Positions 1-5,297 of a DNA stretch of 5,504 bases are shown piece after piece. Numbering within the stretch: position 1 is the stretch's first letter; each line of letters starts with the position of its first letter. The notes under the pieces were generated by a model. The model ran no database searches, was not told the origin of the DNA, and saw nothing but the letters and a program-made list of their open reading frames with translations. The stretch is from Anaerolineae bacterium (GTDB taxonomy: Bacteria > Chloroflexota > Anaerolineae > Anaerolineales > Anaerolineaceae), in contig JACRAG010000459.1 of the NCBI GenBank assembly GCA_016213455.1, forward strand, positions 1-5,504, read 5' to 3'. A program made the position numbers and the translations under genes.

Positions 1-165
1 CAGCAGCGCCGGCGCAAAGAAGAACAACAGCCCCAAAGCCTTCTCGTCGAGGGAGGTGTTCATCAGATCGAGGATGTAGATCGACTCGACCAGCGTCCCG
101 GTCATCTGGATCAAGAAGAGGAAAAGAATGCCAAAAGTGAGGATGATGGAAAAAGATTTTTTCAT
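1..165 (-). CDS. N-terminus of a multi-pass membrane protein (partial, runs off the left edge)
   Basis: An open frame of 55 codons begins with ATG (complement of 163-165) and continues past base 1. The protein starts MKKSFSIILTFGILFLFLI. Two lysines precede a hydrophobic stretch at about residues 5-19. A more polar segment follows (about 20-43, with ESIYILDLMN and a DEK cluster), then a second hydrophobic run starting near residue 44 (LGLLFFFAPALL). This looks like the first transmembrane helix, an external loop and the second helix of an integral inner-membrane protein. The topology would suit a transporter such as a major-facilitator family member, but no diagnostic motif lies in the visible part, so no function is assigned. 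A weak AGG-containing Shine-Dalgarno sequence lies about 9 nt upstream, and a TATAAT box sits at 217-222 on the same strand. The protein-like amphipathic pattern, ATG and upstream promoter element together support a real gene. Confidence 0.75.
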   Translation of the reverse strand, partial: MKKSFSIILTFGILFLFLIQMTGTLVESIYILDLMNTSLDEKALGLLFFFAPALL

Positions 166-216
166 AGAATATCGCCTGAAGATGGAATAGCCATGCAGAA
201 AATATGGATCGAATCA

Positions 217-222
217 ATTATA
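217..222 (-). promoter_or_regulatory. Candidate -10 box for the left-edge membrane protein gene
   Basis: On the minus strand this is an exact TATAAT, 51 nt upstream of the ATG at 165. No convincing -35 hexamer is seen at 16-18 nt spacing (GTGCTT at 240-245 is the 17-nt candidate and is poor), so this rests on the -10 box and its position between the tRNA terminator and the start codon. Confidence 0.45.
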
Positions 223-284
223 GCCACGCAACCGTGATGAAGCACGTTGAATTCGATGCAGGAGATGCGTTCAGTCGATGTGAG

Positions 285-313
285 AAAGAAAAAAGCGGCC
301 TTTCCAGGCCGCT
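285..313 (-). terminator. Intrinsic terminator downstream of tRNA-Lys
   Basis: On the minus strand, AGCGGCCT (306-313) pairs perfectly with AGGCCGCT (294-301) around a GGAA tetraloop (302-305), giving an 8-bp GC-rich stem followed by TTTTTTCTTT. This is a textbook rho-independent terminator placed 37 nt beyond the tRNA 3' end. It separates the tRNA from the next minus-strand gene, which has its own -10 box. Confidence 0.93.
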
Positions 314-349
314 GTGTTGAACCAGAGAGTCATTTTCAGACTCCGGTAG

Positions 350-421
350 TGAGCGTGCAGGGGCTCGAACCCTGAACCAATGGCTTAAAAGGCCACTGCT
401 CTACCATTGAGCTACACGCCC
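350..421 (-). tRNA. tRNA-Lys (anticodon UUU)
   Basis: The minus strand folds into a complete 72-nt cloverleaf. The acceptor stem GGGCGTG pairs with CACGCTC (one G-U pair). The D arm is GCTC/GAGC with loop AATGGTA. The anticodon stem GTGGC/GCCAT (one G-U) holds the loop CTTTTAA, giving anticodon UUU for lysine. The variable loop is 5 nt, the T arm is CAGGG/CCCTG with loop TTCGAAC, and the discriminator base is A. The 3' CCA is not encoded (genomic CTA follows the discriminator), so it would be added by the CCA-adding enzyme. The gene has its own promoter and terminator and is a single-gene transcription unit divergent from the AlaX gene. Confidence 0.97.
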
Positions 422-434
422 TCAAGACGGCCCA

Positions 435-463
435 ATAATAACACAGGCCCTCCAGAGCGTCAA
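435..463 (-). promoter_or_regulatory. Sigma-70-type promoter of tRNA-Lys
   Basis: On the minus strand, TTGACG (complement of 458-463) and TATTAT (complement of 435-440) are separated by exactly 17 nt. Transcription would start about 7 nt past the -10 box, near 428, only a few bases upstream of the mature tRNA 5' end at 421. A short leader is typical for a tRNA gene. Confidence 0.8.
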
Positions 464-521
464 CCATCCAGGCTTTTTTCGCCCGTGGAAATTGGTCCGC
501 AGTTTGGGTTTGCTTTTCACC

Positions 522-550
522 TTGCCCCCCAGCCCGGGCGGTGGTTTAAT
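522..550 (+). promoter_or_regulatory. Promoter of the AlaX gene
   Basis: TTGCCC (522-527) and TTTAAT (545-550) are spaced 17 nt apart. The predicted start site near 557 would leave a leader of only about 14 nt that includes the Shine-Dalgarno sequence GGAAGGA (557-563), 7 nt before the ATG at 571. The element lies back-to-back with the tRNA promoter, so the two genes are divergently transcribed. The very short leader makes the exact start site uncertain. Confidence 0.55.
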
Positions 551-570
551 CAACCCGGAAGGACACCACC

Positions 571-1290
571 ATGACCGAATTGCTTTACCAGACCGACGCT
601 TACCTGCGCGAATTTGACGCCGTCGTCACCGCGGTGGACGAAGCCAACCGCGCTGTGCTGCTCGACCGCAGCGCATTTTACCCGGGTGGCGGCGGTCAGC
701 CCGCTGACTCCGGCGTACTGGTCGCCGGTGACACCACCTACCCCATCCTGCGCGGACGCAAAGGCCCGGAGGGTGTCTGGCACGCCGTGGACGGTGAACT
801 GACCCTGCCGGTAGTCGGGACAGGTGTGCGCGGCAGGCTGGATTGGGAGCGCCGCTATGCCTTGATGCGCACCCACACCGCCATGCACATCCTGTGCGGC
901 GTGGTGTATCGCGACTACGGCGCGCTGGTCACCGGCGGCGACATGGAGCCCCTCAAAGGCCGCATGGACTTCGAGTTTGAGTCACTCACCCGCGAACTGG
1001 TTTCGGTCATCGAGGAAGCGGTGAACCGTGAAGTCGCCGCCAACCGGCTCGTGCGCGTGCAAATCCTGCCGCGCGAGGAAGCCTTTGCCATCCCCGACCT
1101 GATTCGCACCAAGATCAACCTGCTCCCGCCGGAGATCAGCCATGTCCGTACAGTCGAACTGGTTGGCCTGGATTTGCAGGCGGATGGCGGTACGCATGTG
1201 CAATCCACGGCGGAAGTCGGGCGCATGCGGGTGGTGGATTACAAGAGCAAAGGCAAGATCAACAAACGCATCTACGTCGAGATGGCCTAA
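571..1290 (+). CDS. alaX: AlaX-type alanyl-tRNA editing protein (trans-editing deacylase)
   Basis: This 239-aa protein belongs to the free-standing homologues of the alanyl-tRNA synthetase editing domain. Family members hydrolyse mischarged Ser-tRNA(Ala) and in some cases Gly-tRNA(Ala) in the cytoplasm, protecting translation fidelity. Visible landmarks, in order: the glycine-rich FYPGGGGQPADSG motif (residues 36-48) of the small N-terminal domain typical of longer AlaX forms; the zinc-site HxxxH motif HTAMH (102-106) after RTHT; and the second zinc motif region DGGTHV (205-210), with H209 as ligand. The usual CGGTH cysteine is replaced by Asp205. Length fits the medium AlaX class, and the C-terminal oligomerisation domain of full AlaRS is absent. 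ATG at 571 is preceded by GGAAGGA at 7-nt spacing. It is a monocistronic unit with its own promoter and a strong terminator. Alternative names would be threonyl/alanyl-tRNA synthetase second-additional-domain (tRNA_SAD) protein; family identity is firm, substrate preference is not shown. Confidence 0.93.
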   Translation: MTELLYQTDAYLREFDAVVTAVDEANRAVLLDRSAFYPGGGGQPADSGVLVAGDTTYPILRGRKGPEGVWHAVDGELTLPVVGTGVRGRLDWERRYALMRTHTAMHILCGVVYRDYGALVTGGDMEPLKGRMDFEFESLTRELVSVIEEAVNREVAANRLVRVQILPREEAFAIPDLIRTKINLLPPEISHVRTVELVGLDLQADGGTHVQSTAEVGRMRVVDYKSKGKINKRIYVEMA

Positions 1291-1304
1291 ATCCATGGCA
1301 TCGG

Positions 1305-1351
1305 ACAAACTCCCGGATAACACAATCCGGGAGTTTGTAATTTAACCTTTT
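1305..1351 (+). terminator. Intrinsic terminator of the AlaX gene
   Basis: ACAAACTCCCGGAT (1305-1318) and ATCCGGGAGTTTGT (1325-1338) form a perfect 14-bp stem with a 6-nt loop (AACACA). The T-containing tract AATTTAACCTTTTT follows. The hairpin begins 15 nt after the AlaX stop codon and should insulate the downstream sheath operon from readthrough. The T tract is interrupted, so efficiency is uncertain, but the stem is very strong. Confidence 0.88.
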
Positions 1352-1532
1352 TCATCCCTTTTGTAAAAAATTATGACCAATTCGAACCGCTGGAAATGTT
1401 AACAACCCTGTTTCACCCCTTGAAACAAGGGCGACCTACACCCCCACCTTGAAAAAGTGACCTCTGAAGCCCAAATTTTAGCCCTCTAAAAATGGAATGC
1501 ATTGCAATTTCCGTCTTTGGAACAAATGCCCC

Positions 1533-1570
1533 TTGAACTTTAATATAAATAGATAAATAATATCTATAAT
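1533..1570 (+). promoter_or_regulatory. AT-rich promoter region of the sheath (contractile injection) operon
   Basis: A perfect TATAAT lies at 1565-1570 at the end of a very AT-rich run (1539-1570), just before composition turns GC-rich. TTGAAC at 1533-1538 is the best -35-like hexamer, but it is 26 nt from TATAAT, too far for a standard promoter. Paired with AATAAT (1556-1561) it would have a 17-nt spacer. AGATA (1551-1555) and TATCT (1561-1565) form a small inverted repeat running into the TATAAT box and could be a regulator site. The location fits the operon promoter; the exact hexamers are uncertain. Confidence 0.5.
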
Positions 1571-1585
1571 ACGCCGCCGAAAAAG

Positions 1586-1641
1586 AAGAGAGGAGCCGCC
1601 TGCCGGGCTGGTTTTTATCCAGCCGGTAGCGCTCTTTTCTT
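1586..1641 (+). promoter_or_regulatory. Long imperfect hairpin in the sheath leader, possible attenuator
   Basis: The inner stem GGCTGG (1606-1611) pairs with CCAGCC (1619-1624) around loop TTTTTAT. After bulged G1605, bases 1600-1604 pair with 1625-1629. With further bulges at C1599 and C1596, the purine-rich arm 1586-1598 pairs with the pyrimidine-rich arm 1630-1641 (including CTCTTTTCTT). About 23 base pairs form in all, with all bulges on the 5' arm. The inner hairpin is followed by a T-rich tract (1635-1643), so the lower purine arm and transcription termination would compete for that tract. The pairing was read by eye; the regulatory role is inference. Confidence 0.5.
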
Positions 1642-1642
1642 T

Positions 1643-1662
1643 TCCCGGGCGGAAACCCGGGA
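1643..1662 (+). repeat. Perfect 7-bp GC-rich stem-loop in the sheath leader
   Basis: TCCCGGG (1643-1649) and CCCGGGA (1656-1662) are exact reverse complements around the hexaloop CGGAAA. The hairpin follows directly after the long imperfect hairpin. No run of T follows, so it is not an intrinsic terminator. Confidence 0.7.
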
Positions 1663-1679
1663 GATAGGTTCACCTGCGC

Positions 1680-1722
1680 GTTCCGGGAGCAAGCTTCGCT
1701 TCCGAACCGGTCGGGATGGTTC
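1680..1722 (+). promoter_or_regulatory. Leader stem-loop with alternative pairings close to the ribosome site
   Basis: GTTC (1680-1683) plus GGGAGC (1685-1690) pair with GCTTCC (1698-1703) plus GAAC (1704-1707), one C bulged, around loop AAGCTTC. GAACC at 1704-1708 can instead pair with GGTTC at 1718-1722, five bases before the Shine-Dalgarno site, or with GGTTC at 1667-1671. The pairings exclude each other. A switch is possible but not shown. Confidence 0.4.
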
Positions 1723-1726
1723 AAAT

Positions 1727-1732
1727 AAGGAG
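1727..1732 (+). promoter_or_regulatory. Shine-Dalgarno site of the sheath gene
   Basis: AAGGAG lies 8 nt before the ATG at 1741. It fixes the start codon and lies just downstream of the leader hairpins. Confidence 0.85.
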
Positions 1733-1740
1733 AGATACCC

Positions 1741-4023
1741 ATGCCTGTCAACCCCACCTTTCCGGGCGTTTACATTGAGGAGGTACCCAGCGGCGTGCGG
1801 ACGATCAGCGCCGCTTCCACTTCGGTGACCGCATTTGTCGGCGCAGCCAAACGTGGCCCGGTCAATAAGGCCACCCGCATTCTCAGTTTTGCCGATTTCG
1901 AGCGCCGCTTCGGCGGGCTGGACCCGGACTCGGAAATGAGCTATGCCGTGCGCCAGTTCTATACCAACGGCGGCAGTGACGCCTGGGTGGTGCGCGTGGC
2001 CAAAAACGCCTTCGCCGCCCTCAAGATGCTCAAAAATCAGGCGGACGCCGACGTACTTGAATTGAAAGCCATTGACAAAGGCGCCAGCGGCAATTTCATC
2101 GAAGTGCGCGTGGATTACGCCACCAGCCGCCCCACCAGCACCTTTAACCTCACCCTGGTCTATTCTGATCCCGAAAACACCGCCGACACCCGCACCGAAA
2201 CTTATACCAACCTGTCCATGAACTCGGCTGATCCGCGCTACGTGGTGGACGTGCTCAAATCATCCGAGCTGGTCTCCGCCACACGCCCGGCTGGCGCGCT
2301 GGCTGGCCTGTTGGCAGGCACCAGCAAGAGCGCCGAACTGGTGGACAGCGGTGGTGTAGCCCTGGACATCGCCACGCTGTTGGACGCCACCCATAACACC
2401 TTCCAGGTTTCGGTCAACGGCTTGCCGCCCGTCAAGGTGATCATCAACCTGCCGGCGGACCTGGCTGGCGGCGGCGATGCGCTGACCAACCTGGCTGAGA
2501 ATATTCGCCTCAAAGTGGTGGCTGCCGCAGGCGGCAAAGCGGCTCTGTCTGGCTTCCTGTGCGTCAAGGAAGGCAACGCATTGAAGATGACCTCCGGCCT
2601 GGCCGGCGAATTTTCCAGCGTGCGCGTGCTGCCCGGCCCCACCAATGACTGCTCCACCCGTCTGAAGCTGGGTTTCGAGGAGACTGACGCGGTCGGCGCC
2701 ATCCGCCCGAAAGAGATCCCCCGGCCCGGCACACTCACCTCGGGCGTACTTTCAGCCGGAGACATGACGAGTTTCCCGGACGGCACCCACACCTCGTTCC
2801 TCATCTCGCTGGACGGCGGAAAACCTGAGGAAGTCCTGGTGGGCAACGCAGCCTTCACCGGCGCCAGCGCTGCCGCCAAGGTGGTCAAAGCGGCGGCAGC
2901 CATTCAGGCCGCTGTGCGCGCGATCAAACCCCAGCCGGCCTTCAGTAAATTCACCTGCACCGCCAGTGGAACCCAGCTGGTGCTGGCCTCTGGCACGCGC
3001 GGAACCGGCTCGTCGGTACGCGTGCTGGCTGCTCCGGCCAACAGTATCGCTAACGAGTTCCATCTCTTGGGCGTCATCCCGGTGGATGGCGCAAATGTTT
3101 ACCTGGAAGGCGGCGCAGAAAGCCCCTTCACCGAGAGCGAAGCCTACCCGCTGTATATCGGCAGCCAGGCAGCACGCGAAGGTATTTTTGCGCTGGACGC
3201 GGTGCAGAGTTTCAACCTGCTGTGCCTGGCGGGCGTCTCCGACCCCGGCATCCTCGCGGATGCGGCTTCGTATGTCACCTCGCGGCGCGCCTTCATGATT
3301 GTGGACCCGCCCGCCGACACCGACACCCCGGCGGAGATGCTCTCCAAGATCCAGGGTGCTGACCTGCCCAAGAGCAAGGATGCAGCCGTTTACTTCCCCT
3401 GGATCAAGATCGCCGACCCGCTCAAGGGCGGCAAACTGCGCCTGACGCCCCCCTCGGGTACGGTCGCCGGGCTGTATGCGCGCACCGACGCACAGCGCGG
3501 CGTGTGGAAAGCCCCCGCCGGCACCGAAGCCACGCTGAACGGCGTGCAGGGCCTGGCTTATACCCTCACCGACCTGGAAAATGGCACGCTCAACCCGGAT
3601 GGGGTGAACTGCCTGCGCGTCCTGCCGGTTTTCGGCTCGGTGGCCTGGGGCGCGCGCACGCTGCGCGGCTCTGACCAGATGGCGGATGAATACAAGTATG
3701 TCCCCGTACGCCGCACCGCCCTTTTCATTGAGGAAAGCCTGTTCCGCGGGCTGCAGTGGGTGGTATTTGAACCCAACGACGAACCGCTCTGGGCGCAAAT
3801 CCGCCTGAATGTGGGATCCTTCATGCACGGGCTGTTCCGCCGTGGCGCGTTCGCCGGCGTCACGCCCGCCGAGGCCTACTTCGTCAAGTGTGACCGCGAG
3901 ACCACCACCCAGGACGATGTCAACCGCGGCGTGGTGAATATCCTGGTCGGGTTTGCCCCGCTCAAACCGGCCGAGTTTGTCATCGTTCAAATCCAGCAAA
4001 TGGCTGGCCAGCTCCAATCGTAG
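1741..4023 (+). CDS. Contractile tail sheath protein (eCIS / phage tail sheath family), with a tandem insert domain
   Basis: This 760-aa protein is the outer sheath subunit of a contractile phage-tail-like machine; rings of it surround the tube and contract to drive the tube through a target membrane. The N-terminus is characteristic: FPGVYIEEVPSG (residues 7-18), then VTAFVGAAKRGPVN (29-42), FADFERRFGG (50-59), YAVRQFYTNGG (68-78) and AWVVRV (81-86). The conserved C-terminal sheath domain spans about residues 470-756, with RRTALFIEESL (657-667), VFEPNDEPLW (675-684), LFRRGAFAG (698-706), an ETTTQDDVNRG segment (720-730) and FAPLKPAEF (738-746). Family members are often about 350-500 aa; the extra length is a central insertion (about 110-460) holding two copies of a domain of about 105 residues. 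ATG at 1741 has AAGGAG at 8-nt spacing. It heads the operon and is followed after 9 nt by the tube gene. Family assignment is firm; eCIS rather than phage is inferred from the neighbours. Confidence 0.95.
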   Translation: MPVNPTFPGVYIEEVPSGVRTISAASTSVTAFVGAAKRGPVNKATRILSFADFERRFGGLDPDSEMSYAVRQFYTNGGSDAWVVRVAKNAFAALKMLKNQADADVLELKAIDKGASGNFIEVRVDYATSRPTSTFNLTLVYSDPENTADTRTETYTNLSMNSADPRYVVDVLKSSELVSATRPAGALAGLLAGTSKSAELVDSGGVALDIATLLDATHNTFQVSVNGLPPVKVIINLPADLAGGGDALTNLAENIRLKVVAAAGGKAALSGFLCVKEGNALKMTSGLAGEFSSVRVLPGPTNDCSTRLKLGFEETDAVGAIRPKEIPRPGTLTSGVLSAGDMTSFPDGTHTSFLISLDGGKPEEVLVGNAAFTGASAAAKVVKAAAAIQAAVRAIKPQPAFSKFTCTASGTQLVLASGTRGTGSSVRVLAAPANSIANEFHLLGVIPVDGANVYLEGGAESPFTESEAYPLYIGSQAAREGIFALDAVQSFNLLCLAGVSDPGILADAASYVTSRRAFMIVDPPADTDTPAEMLSKIQGADLPKSKDAAVYFPWIKIADPLKGGKLRLTPPSGTVAGLYARTDAQRGVWKAPAGTEATLNGVQGLAYTLTDLENGTLNPDGVNCLRVLPVFGSVAWGARTLRGSDQMADEYKYVPVRRTALFIEESLFRGLQWVVFEPNDEPLWAQIRLNVGSFMHGLFRRGAFAGVTPAEAYFVKCDRETTTQDDVNRGVVNILVGFAPLKPAEFVIVQIQQMAGQLQS
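2386..2703 (+). repeat. Sheath insert domain, copy 1 (residues 216-321)
   Basis: This is the first of two related protein segments. Landmarks: THNTFQVSVNG (217-227), a helix-like alanine-rich middle, SGFLCVKEGNALKMTSG (270-286), GEFSSVRVL (289-297), PTN (300-302), then LG and GA near the end. Each landmark recurs about 132 residues later. The pattern of strand, helix, strand suggests a compact alpha/beta decoration domain on the sheath exterior, by analogy with the outer domains of large sheath proteins; that location is inference. Confidence 0.75.
2782..3099 (+). repeat. Sheath insert domain, copy 2 (residues 348-453)
   Basis: This is the second copy. It matches copy 1 at a nearly constant offset of 132 residues: THTSFLISLDG (349-359), SKFTCTASGTQLVLASG (402-418), GTGSSVRVL (421-429), PAN (432-434), then LG and DGA. 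By eye about a quarter to 30% of positions are identical, with a local one-residue shift in the alanine-rich middle. No nucleotide-level repeat is evident, so the duplication is old. A linker of about 26 residues joins the copies. Confidence 0.75.
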
Positions 4024-4027
4024 GAGG
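4022..4027 (+). promoter_or_regulatory. Shine-Dalgarno site of the tube gene, overlapping the sheath stop codon
   Basis: AGGAGG, a full consensus, shares its first two bases with the sheath TAG stop (4021-4023) and lies 5 nt before the ATG at 4033. This suggests translational coupling and high tube synthesis. Confidence 0.88.
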
Positions 4028-4032
4028 GCGAG

Positions 4033-4554
4033 ATGGCTCAATTTTCAGTCAATACCCACCGCTTCGACCCATACAAGAACTTCAAGTTCCGCGTCAAGTG
4101 GGACGGGCGCTATGTCGCTGGAGTGAGCAAGGTCAGCGCGCTGAAACGCAGCACCGAAGTCGTCGAGCACCGCGAAGGCGGCGACCCGTCCAGCTCGCGC
4201 AAATCGCCGGGGCGCACCAAGTATGAACCCATCACCCTGGAACGCGGCGTCACCCACGATGTGGAATTTGAACAGTGGGCGAATAAAATCTGGAATTACG
4301 GCTCGGGTCTGGGCGCGGAGGTGTCGCTCAAAGACTTCCGCAAAGACCTGATTATCGAAATGTACAACGAAGCCGGGCAGCTGGTGCTTTCATACAAGGT
4401 ATACCGCTGCTGGGTGTCCGAGTACCAGGCGCTGCCCGACCTGGACGCCAATGCCAACGCTGTTGCCATCCAATCCATTAAATTGGAGAACGAAGGTTGG
4501 GAACGCGACTACGAGGTGAAGGAACCGACTGAGCCTACCTTCACCGAACCTTGA
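4033..4554 (+). CDS. Contractile injection system inner tube protein (phage tail tube, gp19-like family)
   Basis: The 173-aa protein matches the conserved phage-tail/eCIS tube family, whose members (for example Afp1, Pvc1 and T4 gp19) stack as hexameric rings into the tube expelled on sheath contraction. Diagnostic stretches are DPYKNFKFRVKWDG (residues 12-25), the GVSKVSAL segment (30-37), the basic charged loop EHREGGDPSSSRKSPGR (46-62), KYEPITLERGV (64-74), the W-containing region EQWANKIWNYG (80-90), DFRKDLIIEMYN (101-112) and a C-terminal LENEGWERDY (151-160). Length is normal for the family. It starts 9 nt after the sheath stop with a consensus AGGAGG, and the downstream gene starts within 8 nt of its stop, so it is the second gene of a tight operon. 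The frame is complete, with no sign of damage. Confidence 0.92.
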   Translation: MAQFSVNTHRFDPYKNFKFRVKWDGRYVAGVSKVSALKRSTEVVEHREGGDPSSSRKSPGRTKYEPITLERGVTHDVEFEQWANKIWNYGSGLGAEVSLKDFRKDLIIEMYNEAGQLVLSYKVYRCWVSEYQALPDLDANANAVAIQSIKLENEGWERDYEVKEPTEPTFTEP

Positions 4555-4562
4555 GGTCGATG

Positions 4563-5297
4563 ATGCATGCATTTACGGACGCGCAGCTGCTGGAAATCTG
4601 GGAAAGCGGCCTCGTTCAACATCCCATCGACCGCGCGCTGACCCTGCTGCTGGGCAGCGATGCCCAGCAAACCCGCGCTGCCCTGGCTGAATGGCCTGTC
4701 GGCCGGCGGGACGGACAGTTGCTCGAAGCCTACCGGATGAATTTCGGCCCGCGCCTGGAAGGCCTGGCGGCCTGCCCGGGGTGTGGCCGGCGGCTGGAAT
4801 TTGCCTTGGAAACTGCCAGCCTGGCTGGCGAGCTTCCGGCGCTGCCGTCCGGAAATGAATTTGATTTCAACCTGGGCGACCTGAGCATGCGCTGCCGGCT
4901 GCCCAACAGCCGCGACCTGGCTGCCGCGGCGATGGCGGATGATGAAACCGGCGCCAGCCTGGCCCTGCTGCACAGCTGCGTGTTGGCGCTGTCTCGCGCC
5001 GGCCAACCCGACACCGTCGAACACCTGACGGATACCGAGATTGCCGCGCTGGAAGAACAGCTTGCGCAGCGCGATCCTCAGGCAGACCTGACTCTGGCGT
5101 TGACCTGCGCTGAATGCGGGCAGACCTGGCAGGAAAGCCTGGACGTGGTCGAATTTTTGTGGACCCAGGTGGCTGCCCGCGCGCGCCGCCTGCTGTTGGA
5201 GGTGCACAGCCTGGCCTCGGCTTATGGCTGGTCGGAAAGCGACATCCTCGCCATGAGTCCAGTGCGCCGCCAGGCTTATCTGGAGATGTTGGCATGA
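4563..5297 (+). CDS. Putative baseplate hub assembly chaperone-like protein with two CxxC pairs
   Basis: Using ATG at 4563 gives 244 aa. It resembles the T4-type baseplate hub assembly chaperone family found next to tube genes in eCIS and tail clusters; these are thought to help assemble the baseplate hub. Seen directly: an N-terminal helix and the HPIDRALTLL segment (about residues 20-29), the first cysteine pair CPGC (71-74) before a strand-like RLEFAL, the second pair CAEC (182-185), and a C-terminal helical segment HSLASAYGWSESDILAM (215-231) followed by SPVRRQAYLEML, a pattern I associate with this family. The four cysteines could together bind one zinc. The start is chosen because GAGGT (4553-4557) lies about 6 nt before 4563; ATG at 4560 or TTG at 4551 in the same frame are alternatives. 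Its stop overlaps the next start (ATGA). Family call is moderate, gene reality strong. Confidence 0.68.
   Translation: MHAFTDAQLLEIWESGLVQHPIDRALTLLLGSDAQQTRAALAEWPVGRRDGQLLEAYRMNFGPRLEGLAACPGCGRRLEFALETASLAGELPALPSGNEFDFNLGDLSMRCRLPNSRDLAAAAMADDETGASLALLHSCVLALSRAGQPDTVEHLTDTEIAALEEQLAQRDPQADLTLALTCAECGQTWQESLDVVEFLWTQVAARARRLLLEVHSLASAYGWSESDILAMSPVRRQAYLEMLA

Larger units (their letters stand above)
1339..1740 (+). other. 400-bp gene-free spacer and leader of the sheath operon
   Basis: No plausible protein-coding gene was found on either strand; short ATG frames near 1373 and 1398 end after 9 and 18 codons and lack ribosome sites. From 1339 to about 1570 the sequence is AT-rich. It includes an imperfect hairpin (TGTTTCA 1409-1415 with TGAAACA 1421-1427, extended by CCC/GGG around one bulged A) and ends in an AT-rich promoter-like block. 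From about 1571 the composition switches to GC-rich and folds into a series of stem-loops reaching to the sheath Shine-Dalgarno site. The block therefore appears to be regulatory: promoter region followed by a structured 5' untranslated leader. Confidence 0.7.

Noticed and set aside
350..421. tRNA-Lys as attachment site of an island carrying the injection-system operon.
   Set aside because: Integration usually uses the tRNA 3' end, which faces left here, away from the operon. The AlaX gene lies in between and no repeat of the tRNA 3' end or integrase is visible.
1571..1740. A known riboswitch (for example a cyclic di-GMP type) in the sheath leader.
   Set aside because: CCGGTAGC resembles a short piece of that class, but the conserved core elements are missing. 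No known riboswitch consensus could be fitted.
1413..1757. A 114-codon minus-strand frame across the sheath leader.
   Set aside because: It starts with GTG inside the sheath gene, has no good ribosome site, and its translation is low-plausibility. The region is better explained as promoter and structured leader.
2752..4041. A 429-codon open frame on the minus strand opposite the sheath gene.
   Set aside because: It is codon-aligned with the sheath frame, so antisense stops need sense codons TTA, CTA or TCA, which this GC-rich gene avoids. The product looks like no known family and the sense protein is clearly conserved.
4551..4562. TTG at 4551 (or ATG at 4560) as start of the chaperone-like gene.
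   Set aside because: TTG overlaps the tube stop and lacks an upstream ribosome site. GAGGT at 4553-4557 is best spaced for ATG 4563; ATG 4560 remains possible but the spacing is only about 3 nt.
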